Shown: positions 7,434 to 13,962, counted from the first letter of the stretch. The stretch is DNA of 20,973 nucleotides from an uncultured Collinsella sp. (GCA_902494135.1 CABUSE010000008.1:1-20973), one strand, 5' to 3'. Numbers and translations: made by a program. Notes: generated from the letters alone by a model not told the origin.

Positions 7434-8117
7434 ATGAAGTTCTTTATCGATACCGCCAATCTGGACGAGATTGCCGAGGCCAAGAGCTGGGGCTGCCTGG
7501 CCGGTGTTACCACCAACCCGTCCCTGTACGCCAAGACCGGCGGCAAGCTGGCCGACTTTGAGCCTCACATGCTCAAGATCGCCGAGCTTTGCGAGGGGCT
7601 GCCCGTGTCCGCCGAGTCCACCGCGACCACTGCCGAGGGCATGATCGAGGAGGGCAAGCGCCTTGCCGCCCTCGCCCCCAACATTGTGGTCAAGCTCCCC
7701 GTGTGCGAGGCCGGCCTCGCCGCCTGCCGCGCCCTGGCCGATGCAGGCGTGCGCGTCAACATGACGCTCGTCTTCTCGCCGACCCAGGCCTTGATGGCCG
7801 CCAACGCCGGTGCCCGCTACATCAGCCCGTTTGTGGGACGCTTCGACGACATCGCCGAGGACGGTATTTCGCAGCTCGATAACGTTGTGACCTGCATCAA
7901 GAACTACGACTGGACCGGTAAGAACGTCGACGACACCGTCGAGATCATCACCGCATCCGTCCGCACGCCCAATCACGTGACCCAGGCGGCGCTGCTCGGT
8001 GCCGATATTGCGACCGTCCCCATGGCTGCTCTTAAGAAATGCCTGCATCACCCGCTGACCGACCAGGGCCTTGCCTCGTTCGAGGCCGACTGGAAAAAGG
8101 TCGTCGAGGCACAGTAA
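7434..8117 (+). CDS. tal: Small transaldolase (TalC/MipB-type; FSA family)
   Basis: Start ATG at 7434 follows GAAGGGG; 227 residues is normal for the short transaldolase/fructose-6-phosphate aldolase family. The Schiff-base lysine is Lys87 in NIVVKLPVCEAGL. Two positions that separate transaldolases from fructose-6-phosphate aldolases favour transaldolase: Glu61 in SAEST, where the aldolase has Gln, and Phe133 in YISPFVGRFDDI, where the aldolase has Tyr. The expected reaction is transfer of dihydroxyacetone from fructose 6-phosphate or sedoheptulose 7-phosphate to an aldose phosphate, in the cytoplasm. It sits between the GatZ-like gene and the transketolase pair, which supports a non-oxidative pentose phosphate role. 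Automatic annotation may call it fructose-6-phosphate aldolase. Confidence 0.9.
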   Translation: MKFFIDTANLDEIAEAKSWGCLAGVTTNPSLYAKTGGKLADFEPHMLKIAELCEGLPVSAESTATTAEGMIEEGKRLAALAPNIVVKLPVCEAGLAACRALADAGVRVNMTLVFSPTQALMAANAGARYISPFVGRFDDIAEDGISQLDNVVTCIKNYDWTGKNVDDTVEIITASVRTPNHVTQAALLGADIATVPMAALKKCLHHPLTDQGLASFEADWKKVVEAQ

Positions 8118-8127
8118 CGATGGTTCT

Positions 8128-8158
8128 GCCGGCCCAGCATTTGTTATGCCGGGCCGGC
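8128..8158 (+). other. GC-rich hairpin at the transaldolase/transketolase junction
   Basis: GCCGGCCC (8128-8135) pairs with GGGCCGGC (8151-8158), then GCAT with ATGC after one mismatch, closing a TTGTT loop. It lies between the transaldolase stop codon and the GAGAGGAAA ribosome binding site at about 8166. There is no T tract, so mRNA processing or stability is more likely than termination. Confidence 0.55.
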
Positions 8159-8179
8159 GTGCTCAAGAGAGGAAACTCC

Positions 8180-9010
8180 ATGACCGATCAGGAACTGGCC
8201 AAGATTGCCAATGAGGTTCGCCGCGGTATTGTCACGGGTGTCCACGCCGCCAAGTCGGGGCATCCGGGCGGATCGCTTGGTGCCGCCGACATTATGACCT
8301 ACCTCTACTTTGAGGAAATGGATGTCGACCCGGCGAATCCGAGCCGCGCCGAGCGCGATCGCTTTGTGCTTTCCAAGGGACATTGCGCTCCGGCACTCTA
8401 TGCCGTGCTCGCCGAACGCGGGTTCTTTCCCAAGAAGGAGCTCGAGACGCTCCGCCATATCGGCAGCCGCCTGCAGGGCCACCCCAATATGAATGACACT
8501 CCGGGCGTCGACATGTCTACCGGATCGCTCGGTCAGGGTATCTCCGCCGCGGTTGGAATGGCACTCGCCGCAAAGCACTGGGGTGACAGCTACCGCGTCT
8601 ACACGCTGTTGGGCGACGGTGAGTGCGAGGAGGGCCAGGTGTGGGAGGCGGCCATGTTCGCCGGCAACCACGGCTTGGATAACCTTGTCGCTATCGTTGA
8701 CCACAATGGCCTGCAAATTGACGGCAGTATCGACGAAGTTAACTCTGCTATGCCGCTTGCCGACAAGTTCCGCGCCTTTAAGTGGCATGTGATCGAGCTT
8801 GCCGACGGTAACGACATGGCGCAGATTGCCGCCGCCTTTGCCGAGGCCCGCAAAGTGAGCGACTCGCCCGTGGCCATTATCGCCGAGACGGTGAAGGGCA
8901 AGGGCGTCTCCTTTATGGAAAACCAGGTGGGCTGGCACGGCAAGGCACCCAACGATGAACAGTTTGAGCAGGCCATGGCCGAGCTCGCAGCAGCAGGGGA
9001 GGAGCTCTAA
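8180..9010 (+). CDS. Transketolase, N-terminal (TPP-binding) subunit
   Basis: This 276-residue protein is the first half of a split transketolase. It shows SGHPGGSLG (26-34), SKGHCAPALY (65-74) and the thiamine diphosphate/Mg motif that begins GDG at 145-147 and ends with Asn176 (VDHN). The enzyme transfers two-carbon units between ketose and aldose phosphates and needs the C-terminal subunit encoded next. The ATG at 8180 follows AGAGGAAAC; the frame is open further upstream (to 8039) but that part overlaps the transaldolase gene. The stop codon overlaps the start of the partner gene by one base (TAATG), so translation is probably coupled to give equal amounts. Confidence 0.93.
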   Translation: MTDQELAKIANEVRRGIVTGVHAAKSGHPGGSLGAADIMTYLYFEEMDVDPANPSRAERDRFVLSKGHCAPALYAVLAERGFFPKKELETLRHIGSRLQGHPNMNDTPGVDMSTGSLGQGISAAVGMALAAKHWGDSYRVYTLLGDGECEEGQVWEAAMFAGNHGLDNLVAIVDHNGLQIDGSIDEVNSAMPLADKFRAFKWHVIELADGNDMAQIAAAFAEARKVSDSPVAIIAETVKGKGVSFMENQVGWHGKAPNDEQFEQAMAELAAAGEEL

Positions 9011-9948
9011 TGGCAGACATCAAGAAAGTCGCCACGCGCGTCAGCTATGGCGAGGCCCTTGTTGAGCTGGGCAATGAGCACGATGACTTTGTGGTTCTCG
9101 ATGCCGACCTGGCCGCCGCCACGCAGACCGGTAAGTTTAAGGCTGCGCACCCTGAGCGCTTCTACGACGCCGGCATTGCCGAGAGCAACTTGATGGGGCT
9201 CGCCGCCGGCATTGCGACCACGGGCCACGTCGCCTTTGCGAGCACCTTTGCCATGTTCGCCGCCGGTCGCGCGTACGAGCAAGTGCGTAATTCCATCGGC
9301 TATCCGCACCTCAACGTCAAAATCGGCGCCACGCATGCGGGCATCTCGGTCGGTGAAGACGGCGCCACGCATCAGTGCTGCGAGGACATCGCGCTCATGC
9401 GCACGATCCCGGGCATGACGGTAATCGTTCCCGCCGATGACATCGAGGCTCGCGCTTGCGTGCGCGCCGCCTATGAGTTTGAGGGACCGGTCTACATGCG
9501 CTTCGGCCGCCTGGCAACACCGGTCATCAACGACCGCGAGGACTATGAGTTCAAGATTGGTCGCGGCGTGGTCGTGCGCGAGGGGTCCGATGTGACCATC
9601 ATCGCTTGTGGCCTCATGGTCGCCGAGGCGCTTGAGGCTGCCGAGGCGCTCGCTGCCGATGGTATCGACGCCGAGGTTATCAACATGCACACGATCAAGC
9701 CACTTGATGAGCGCCTGGTGGTTGCCAGCGCCAAGAAGACTGGACGTGTGGTCACCGCCGAGGAGCATTCGATTATCGGTGGTCTTGGCGAGGCCGTGGC
9801 CTCGGTGCTCGCGGAACAGCATCCGGTGCCGATGCGACGCGTCGGCGTGCGCGATGTGTACGGCGAGTCTGGCCCTGCGGTCGATTTGCTGCACAAGTAC
9901 GGTTTGGACGCCGACGGCATCGAAGCTGCGGTCAGGTCTGTGTTGTAA
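9010..9948 (+). CDS. Transketolase, C-terminal (PYR) subunit
   Basis: The 312-residue second half of the split enzyme. Glu58 in DAGIAESNLMGLAAG is the conserved glutamate that activates the thiamine aminopyrimidine ring. THAGISVGEDGATHQ (108-122) carries active-site histidines, followed by VPADDIEA and RFGRLATP. The C-terminal domain has the family's regulatory fold (VINMHTIKPLD; TAEEHSIIGGLGEAV). It assembles with the product of the gene ending at 9010. The one-base overlap with that gene and the 11-base gap to the next gene mark a tight transcription unit. No damage or unusual residue was noticed. Confidence 0.93.
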   Translation: MADIKKVATRVSYGEALVELGNEHDDFVVLDADLAAATQTGKFKAAHPERFYDAGIAESNLMGLAAGIATTGHVAFASTFAMFAAGRAYEQVRNSIGYPHLNVKIGATHAGISVGEDGATHQCCEDIALMRTIPGMTVIVPADDIEARACVRAAYEFEGPVYMRFGRLATPVINDREDYEFKIGRGVVVREGSDVTIIACGLMVAEALEAAEALAADGIDAEVINMHTIKPLDERLVVASAKKTGRVVTAEEHSIIGGLGEAVASVLAEQHPVPMRRVGVRDVYGESGPAVDLLHKYGLDADGIEAAVRSVL

Positions 9949-9959
9949 GGAAGGTTTCC

Positions 9960-10412
9960 ATGGGATTTGTATCTGCCAACCAAGTGACGATCGGGTATAC
10001 CGCCGCCTCGCGCGAGGACGCCCTGCATTATTTGTCTGAGCAGGCAATCGAGCTCGGCTTCGCCGATGACGCATCTGCCGTAGAGGCTGCCTTTATTGCT
10101 CGCGAGAACGAGGCCGAGACCGGCCTTGTCGCCGGTTTTGCCGTTCCGCATGCCAAAAGCGACGCGATTCACACGCCGGGCGTTGCCGTGCTTAAACTGG
10201 CCGAGCCCGTTGAATGGCCGAGCTTCGATGGGGTGCCCGTCGATGTTGCGCTCGCGCTGTACGTGCCCGCCGGCGAAGCTGGAACCACGCACCTGCGTCT
10301 GCTCTCCAAGGCTGCCGTGATGCTGATGGACGCCGGTTTTCGTGACAAGGTGCGCGAAAGCACCGATCCCGCCGAGATTGCCGAGCTCATCAATAGCGGG
10401 CTCGAAGGCTAG
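9960..10412 (+). CDS. PTS EIIA component, fructose/mannitol (EIIA-2) family
   Basis: A 150-residue soluble phosphocarrier. The phosphorylated histidine is His64 in VAGFAVPHAKSDAI, the usual PHA signature of the fructose/mannitol IIA family. The later segment ALALYVPAGEAGTTHLRLLSKAA also matches the family (A..LAxP....HL..L). It would pass phosphate from HPr to Cys9 of the IIBC protein encoded at 4418, so the operon is bracketed by its two PTS components. TAAGGAAGG, overlapping the transketolase stop codon, gives a good ribosome binding site. A terminator follows at 10456. Confidence 0.9.
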   Translation: MGFVSANQVTIGYTAASREDALHYLSEQAIELGFADDASAVEAAFIARENEAETGLVAGFAVPHAKSDAIHTPGVAVLKLAEPVEWPSFDGVPVDVALALYVPAGEAGTTHLRLLSKAAVMLMDAGFRDKVRESTDPAEIAELINSGLEG

Positions 10413-10455
10413 AACGGTCATCCCGTTCAATCAATTGATCCTTCTCCAAGGAAAA

Positions 10456-10493
10456 GGGCTGCGACGCCATATAGGTGTCGCAGCCCTGTTTGC
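10456..10493 (+). terminator. Terminator of the PTS/transketolase operon
   Basis: GGGCTGCGAC (10456-10465) pairs with GTCGCAGCCC (10477-10486), extended by three inner pairs. It is followed by TGTTTGCGTTT, a weak T tract. It lies 44 bases after the IIA stop codon. The gap 10413-10719 also holds a repeat copy, a long palindrome and the larE-side hairpin, listed separately. Confidence 0.8.
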
Positions 10494-10498
10494 GTTTC

Positions 10499-10543
10499 CC
10501 CAGATAAAACCTGCCAAAATAAACCTGTCCCTTTTTAGCAGGT
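10499..10543 (+). repeat. 45-bp dispersed repeat, copy 1
   Basis: The 34-base core (10499-10532), beginning CCCAGATAAAACC and ending CCTGTCCCT, is identical in three places in the window. The following 11 bases end in GCAGGT and can pair back to ACCTGC in the core, here with one mismatch. Inside the core, AAACCTG occurs twice. This copy lies just after the IIA terminator. Confidence 0.85.
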
Positions 10544-10579
10544 CAGTTAACGAAGTCCAGGTTGAGCATATGCGAGCGA

Positions 10580-10679
10580 GCGGGCTCCGGGTGCGGTAAG
10601 GTGACGTGAAACAAGCGGCCGCTGACCTTTTGGTCGCGCCCGTGAAGTTGAACGTCAGATTGCCGTGCCCGGAGCCCGC
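10580..10679. other. 100-bp imperfect palindrome (long hairpin), unknown function
   Basis: All pairings share one centre (10629/10630). The outer arm, from GCGGGCTCCGGG (10580) to CCCGGAGCCCGC (ending 10679), continues for 20 pairs with three G-U. Then come TGACGT/ACGTCA (10602-10607 with 10652-10657), AAC/GTT, a large internal loop, and a terminal GACC-TTTT-GGTC hairpin. No known RNA family was recognised. It could be a small RNA, a miniature mobile element or a long terminator-like structure between convergent genes. Confidence 0.6.
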
Positions 10680-10692
10680 GCAGCGCCGAGCA

Positions 10693-10719
10693 GTTGCGCC
10701 GTTTGTAAAACGGCGCAAC
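10693..10719 (-). terminator. Hairpin directly after larE, probable terminator
   Basis: GTTGCGCCGTTT (10693-10704) and AAACGGCGCAAC (10708-10719) are exact complements around three bases. It begins next to the larE stop codon on the minus strand. There is no clear T tract beyond the stem. Confidence 0.55.
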
Positions 10720-11598
10720 CTACAGGTTCATGTTGCCGTGGATGTAGGGGGTGACCTCGAGGAAGATGTGGCCGCAGCCCAGCTCGCGCAGCGCGGACTC
10801 GATGACGGCGGGCAACGGGGTCTTACCCTCGTTGTCGACGGTGCTACCGCCGAGAGCGGCAATCTTGGCGACATCTGCGGGGGCGGCCTCGATATGCATG
10901 CAGCCACCGACCAAGCGCGCGCGAACCTGCGCCAAGTCAAGATCGTGCAGGTAATCCTCGCAGGCGCGGATTAAATCGACCTTCTCACGCGTAAGCTCCT
11001 CGCCCGTGGGGACACGTGTGGCAAGACAGGCTCCCGCCGGCAGGTTCCAAACGGGATAGCCCCATGTGCGCAGCAGCTCGCGCTCTTCGTCCTTGGTAAA
11101 GCCGACCTCCATGAGAGGGGAGCGCACGCCGAGCTCTTCTGCCGCGCGCATGCCAGGGCGGTAGTCACCGCGATCGCTTGCATTGCTGCCGTCGATGACG
11201 GTGGGAAAGCCGAGCGACTTGGCGTGGTTGACGATGGCGGTAAAGCCGGCGTGCTTGCAGTGGTAGCAGCGATTGGCATCGTTGCAGGCTACTTGGGGGA
11301 GCTGCAACTGATCCACCGAAAGATTGAGCACGGGGAGCTTAAAATGCGGACCCTCGTCGGCCTGCCCGTCAACGGACCGCTCAAACGAAGCTTGCTCGGG
11401 CGTGCCGATGAGCGGCGTGGTGAGGTGAACGAGAAGCGTGTCGGCAGGCATGATGCGGGCGCAGACCGCGGCCAAAAAGCTGCTGTCGACACCACCGGAA
11501 AAGCCGATGGCGACGCGTCCGTATGCCAAAAGCAGCTGTTCGAGCGCTGATAGCTTGTCTTGAAGCTCCTCTGCGGGTGCCGTGGTGTCTAAAATCAT
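10720..11598 (-). CDS. larE: LarE-type ATP-dependent sacrificial sulfur transferase
   Basis: The 292-residue length suits LarE. The PP-loop ATP motif SGGVDSS is at 34-40. RCYHCK (110-115), DGSNASD (137-143) and PAGACLATRVP (187-197) follow; Cys191 in the last block is in the position of the cysteine that LarE sacrifices as sulfur donor. LarE converts the carboxylates of the nicotinic-acid-derived pincer cofactor to thiocarboxylates; the nickel-pincer cofactor is used by lactate racemase and related racemases/epimerases. larA, larB and larC are not in the window, so the partner genes must be elsewhere or the protein has another sulfur-transfer role. AAGGAT precedes the ATG. The gene is divergent from the HAD phosphatase. 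Confidence 0.87.
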   Translation of the reverse strand: MILDTTAPAEELQDKLSALEQLLLAYGRVAIGFSGGVDSSFLAAVCARIMPADTLLVHLTTPLIGTPEQASFERSVDGQADEGPHFKLPVLNLSVDQLQLPQVACNDANRCYHCKHAGFTAIVNHAKSLGFPTVIDGSNASDRGDYRPGMRAAEELGVRSPLMEVGFTKDEERELLRTWGYPVWNLPAGACLATRVPTGEELTREKVDLIRACEDYLHDLDLAQVRARLVGGCMHIEAAPADVAKIAALGGSTVDNEGKTPLPAVIESALRELGCGHIFLEVTPYIHGNMNL

Positions 11599-11694
11599 GA
11601 AACGATCCTTATCGTTGAGTACTCGATCGAAAACTATAATCCTAATGCGTTACTTGCCATAAGACTTCTATCTATGTAACGAAAGTGCAATATG

Positions 11695-11711
11695 GTATAT
11701 ACGTTATATAC
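11695..11711. promoter_or_regulatory. Palindromic candidate operator between larE and the HAD gene
   Basis: GTATATA (11695-11701), CGT, TATATAC (11705-11711): perfect 7-base arms in the 173-base divergent gap 11599-11771. It overlaps the only -10-like sequence for the HAD gene (TATATA/TATACG), so a bound repressor would block that promoter. TATAGT on the minus strand near 11635 may serve larE. Regulator unknown. Confidence 0.4.
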
Positions 11712-11771
11712 AAGTTGCCAAATGCGGTAGAGTTGCGGCAATGCGACAGCGAGAGTCGATGGGGGACCGAT

Positions 11772-12422
11772 ATGATCAAGGCTGTTATTTTTGACATGGA
11801 TGGAACACTGGTCGATACCGAGCGTTTGGGGATTAAGGCCTGGAAGGCAGGCGCCGCTGAGCTGGGGCTCGCGATTGATGATGCCCTGATCCATCAGTTT
11901 ATTGGCCGCACGCTGCCCGACGTCATGGACATCCTTGAGGCACATTACGGCAGCAGAGAAACCGCCGAGGCGCTCTATCATCGCCACAAGGAGATTCGCG
12001 ACGAGATGGTCAAGACCGATCTGGAGCTTAAGGCCGGCGCCGCCGAGTGCATAGACGAGCTGCTGGCTGCGGGCTATCACGTGGGCCTTGCAACGTCGTC
12101 GCGCCTCGTTACGGCCGAGCGCAACCTTAAGATGGTCGGCCTCTTTGACAAGTTTGAGACGGTGACTTGCGGCGAGGACGTCGTGCATGGCAAGCCCGAT
12201 CCCGAGATGTATCTGCTTGCCTGCGAGCGCGCGGGCTTTGTCCCCGAGGAATGTGCCGTGGTCGAGGATTCGCGCAACGGCTGCGTCTCGGGCATTACGG
12301 CCGGCTGTCATGTCTTTGCCGTCCCCGACATCGTGCCGCTGCCGCAGGACGTGGTGGATGGCTGCGAGGCCGTACTCGATACGTTGTTCGACCTGGCGGC
12401 GGCAGTCAAGGCCGTGCGCTAG
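11772..12422 (+). CDS. HAD-superfamily phosphatase/beta-phosphoglucomutase-like
   Basis: A 216-residue subfamily IA HAD hydrolase. The nucleophile motif is DMDGT with Asp8 and Asp10. Residues 15-80 form the helical cap, ATSS (107-110) is motif II, Lys141 in GKPDPE is motif III, and VVEDSRNG (163-170) with Asp166 binds Mg. Proteins like this remove phosphate from small sugar phosphates or nucleotides, or act as beta-phosphoglucomutase. The substrate cannot be told from sequence. The start at 11772 fits a GGGGG ribosome binding site about six bases upstream; an in-frame ATG at 11685 would add 29 residues unlike the family and run through the palindrome at 11695. It is transcribed alone and ends in the shared terminator at 12461. 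Confidence 0.85.
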   Translation: MIKAVIFDMDGTLVDTERLGIKAWKAGAAELGLAIDDALIHQFIGRTLPDVMDILEAHYGSRETAEALYHRHKEIRDEMVKTDLELKAGAAECIDELLAAGYHVGLATSSRLVTAERNLKMVGLFDKFETVTCGEDVVHGKPDPEMYLLACERAGFVPEECAVVEDSRNGCVSGITAGCHVFAVPDIVPLPQDVVDGCEAVLDTLFDLAAAVKAVR

Positions 12423-12460
12423 ACAGCTGCGGCGTTGAAACGAGCAATTGCCCACGTTTG

Positions 12461-12510
12461 CGCTTAAGCAAAAGGGGCCCGGCAATGGTCGGGCCCCTTT
12501 TGCTTAAGCG
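12461..12510. terminator. Bidirectional terminator with a 21-bp perfect stem
   Basis: Bases 12461-12481 and 12490-12510 are exact reverse complements with an 8-base loop. Read in either direction, a GC-rich stem (GGGCCCC) is followed by TTTTGC, so it can stop both the HAD gene (plus) and the LacI gene (minus), which converge here. Confidence 0.88.
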
Positions 12511-12535
12511 GCGACATAGCATACTCGCGGGCGTG

Positions 12536-13648
12536 CTATAGATACGCGCCGAGATTGATGGCGGTGGCTTCGGTTTGGCTGCTCGCCTGGGTGCTGGCGC
12601 GCTCCAGTAGGAACGGACGCACCAGTTCTTGGCGGTTGATATCCTCGGCGGCGGTGACTGCGGTGACGGTGCGCGCTGCAGAGCCGACGCGGATATGCTT
12701 GGTCTTTGCCGGGGCCTTGTTCTCGATTTGCTTCATGAGCAGTTGGACACCCTTGCGGCCAATCTCGTAGCCCGGGGGCGCTACCGTAGTGAGCGGGACC
12801 GATCCGCTCCAAGCGAGCGGGTTGCCATCGCAGCCCGCTACGCGTACTTGCCCGGGGACAGAGATGCCCTTGTCGACCAGTGCCGAAACGACACCCGAGG
12901 CCAGCACGTCGGTTAGACCGACGACAAAATCGGGGCGTTCGTCGGCGGGACGCTCGGCGATTTGGCTGCCGATACCATAGCCGTCGGCCGCCGTGTTCCA
13001 CTCGCCGGCGTCAATGACTTCGATCTTGATGTCGGGATGTAGGGCGAGCGCCTTATGAATGCCAAGGACGCGCAGGGTGAGTTGCATAAATGCTGCTCTA
13101 CCCACAACGGTGATATGGCGTGCACCGCGGGCGATGGCGAGTTCGGCAATGATGCGACCCTGGGCCTCGTTGTCGGCCGCTACGTAGTAGCCGGGCCCGG
13201 AGCAATGGATGTCCAGATGGACGATCGGCACGGGCATCTTGGTCATGGCGGGGTGCCAGTCGGGGGACGCCATGGGCTGAACCATGACGCCGGACATCTG
13301 GGTGCCCATAAAGTAGCGCAGGTAATGGTCCTCGAGAATATCGTCGTTATCGGCGTTGGCGATGAGCAGGTCGTAGCCGTGCTTGCGAGCCTCGTTGTGG
13401 GCGCCGCTGGCGATTTGGAGCGAAAAACCGTGATCGAGACGGGGGAGCACCAGGCCAAAGGACTTGGTGGCGCCGCCCGCGAGCTGACGAGCGCTTTGGT
13501 TGGGCAGGTAGCCCAGTCGACTGATGGTTTCGTTAATGAGCTTGAGGGTCTCGGGACGCAACTTTTCGGGATGGTTGAGCGCGTTGGAAACCGTGCCCAA
13601 CGAAACCCCGGCTTCGCGCGCGACGTCGCTGATTTTAACCTTTGCCAT
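12536..13648 (-). CDS. LacI-family transcriptional regulator
   Basis: The start at 13648 (370 residues) follows AAAGGGG and begins directly with the helix-turn-helix (KVKISDVAREAGVSLGTVSNALN, residues 3-25). The hinge helix is at LPNQSARQL (48-56). The remaining effector domain is of the periplasmic-binding type (FGLVLPRLDHGFSLQIASGAH; GVMVQP; PIVHLDI; AGCDGNPLA). About 25 residues beyond the usual end form a Ser/Thr/Gln-rich tail. An ATG at 13714 would add 22 residues without family similarity. Target genes are unclear: its neighbours are the convergent HAD phosphatase and the divergent glmS. Its promoter lies beside repeat copy 2. Confidence 0.87.
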   Translation of the reverse strand: MAKVKISDVAREAGVSLGTVSNALNHPEKLRPETLKLINETISRLGYLPNQSARQLAGGATKSFGLVLPRLDHGFSLQIASGAHNEARKHGYDLLIANADNDDILEDHYLRYFMGTQMSGVMVQPMASPDWHPAMTKMPVPIVHLDIHCSGPGYYVAADNEAQGRIIAELAIARGARHITVVGRAAFMQLTLRVLGIHKALALHPDIKIEVIDAGEWNTAADGYGIGSQIAERPADERPDFVVGLTDVLASGVVSALVDKGISVPGQVRVAGCDGNPLAWSGSVPLTTVAPPGYEIGRKGVQLLMKQIENKAPAKTKHIRVGSAARTVTAVTAAEDINRQELVRPFLLERASTQASSQTEATAINLGAYL

Positions 13649-13683
13649 AGCGGCCCCTTTGATGCGTTTCAAGTACAAGCCAG

Positions 13684-13714
13684 ATTGTAGCATCGCCCGC
13701 CCCTGAGGTGTCAA
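13684..13714 (-). promoter_or_regulatory. Candidate promoter of the second LacI gene
   Basis: On the minus strand TTGACA (13714-13709) and TACAAT (13689-13684) match the sigma-70 boxes 6/6 and 5/6. The spacer is 19 bases, two longer than ideal. The -35 box touches the end of repeat copy 2. Confidence 0.5.
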
Positions 13715-13715
13715 A

Positions 13716-13760
13716 ACCTGCCTATTAGGGACAGGTTTATTTTGGCAGGTTTTATCTGGG
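13716..13760 (-). repeat. 45-bp dispersed repeat, copy 2 (inverted)
   Basis: Same 34-base core as copies 1 and 3, on the minus strand (13760 to 13727), with variable tail ending GGCAGGT. Here the hairpin arms pair over seven bases. Unlike the other copies it lies between divergent genes, upstream of both the LacI gene and glmS. Confidence 0.85.
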
Positions 13761-13827
13761 CAAACGATGCTGTCAGGCTAAACAACCACGAAGGCGCCTG
13801 CCCCTTCGTGCTGGGGTGTGTGTATCG

Positions 13828-13861
13828 AGTGGTATTCAAGTTGAGATACCACTTCTGGTAT
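13828..13861. promoter_or_regulatory. Three alternating TGGTAT/ATACCA half-sites upstream of glmS
   Basis: AGTGGTAT (13828-13835) and ATACCACT (13846-13853) are perfect 8-base arms 10 bases apart. A third half-site TGGTAT (13856-13861) makes a second palindrome with ATACCA around CTTC. The set ends 21 bases before the -10-like TACAAT at 13883, where a regulator would act. Half-sites of this form resemble those of HutC-type GntR regulators of amino-sugar genes. Confidence 0.5.
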
Positions 13862-13879
13862 ATCAGCTTGCGCCTGCGT

Positions 13880-13892
13880 GAGTACAATACTC
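13880..13892. promoter_or_regulatory. Palindrome over the likely glmS -10 box
   Basis: GAGTA-CAA-TACTC is a perfect inverted repeat containing TACAAT (13883-13888), the best -10 for glmS. No good -35 box lies 16-18 bases upstream, which suggests dependence on an activator or on the half-sites just before it. The remaining leader to 13962 shows no recognisable riboswitch or glmS ribozyme. Confidence 0.4.
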
Positions 13893-13962
13893 GAACGTTA
13901 TACGTCTCAGCGCCCCATGTGCGTGGACGTTTTGCAGTCACGCGGACGAAGGGATTTATCCT

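Noticed and set aside
9007..10430. Two long minus-strand frames opposite the transketolase C-subunit and IIA
   Set aside because: They lie antisense to genes with intact catalytic motifs and have no recognisable domains.
10431..10718. Small minus-strand coding region between IIA and larE
   Set aside because: It crosses the operon terminator, the repeat and the 100-bp palindrome, has no family likeness, and starts inside the larE-side hairpin.
13893..13962. glmS ribozyme or riboswitch in the leader
   Set aside because: The leader is short and shows none of the conserved cores of the glmS ribozyme; palindromic DNA sites explain the visible structure better.
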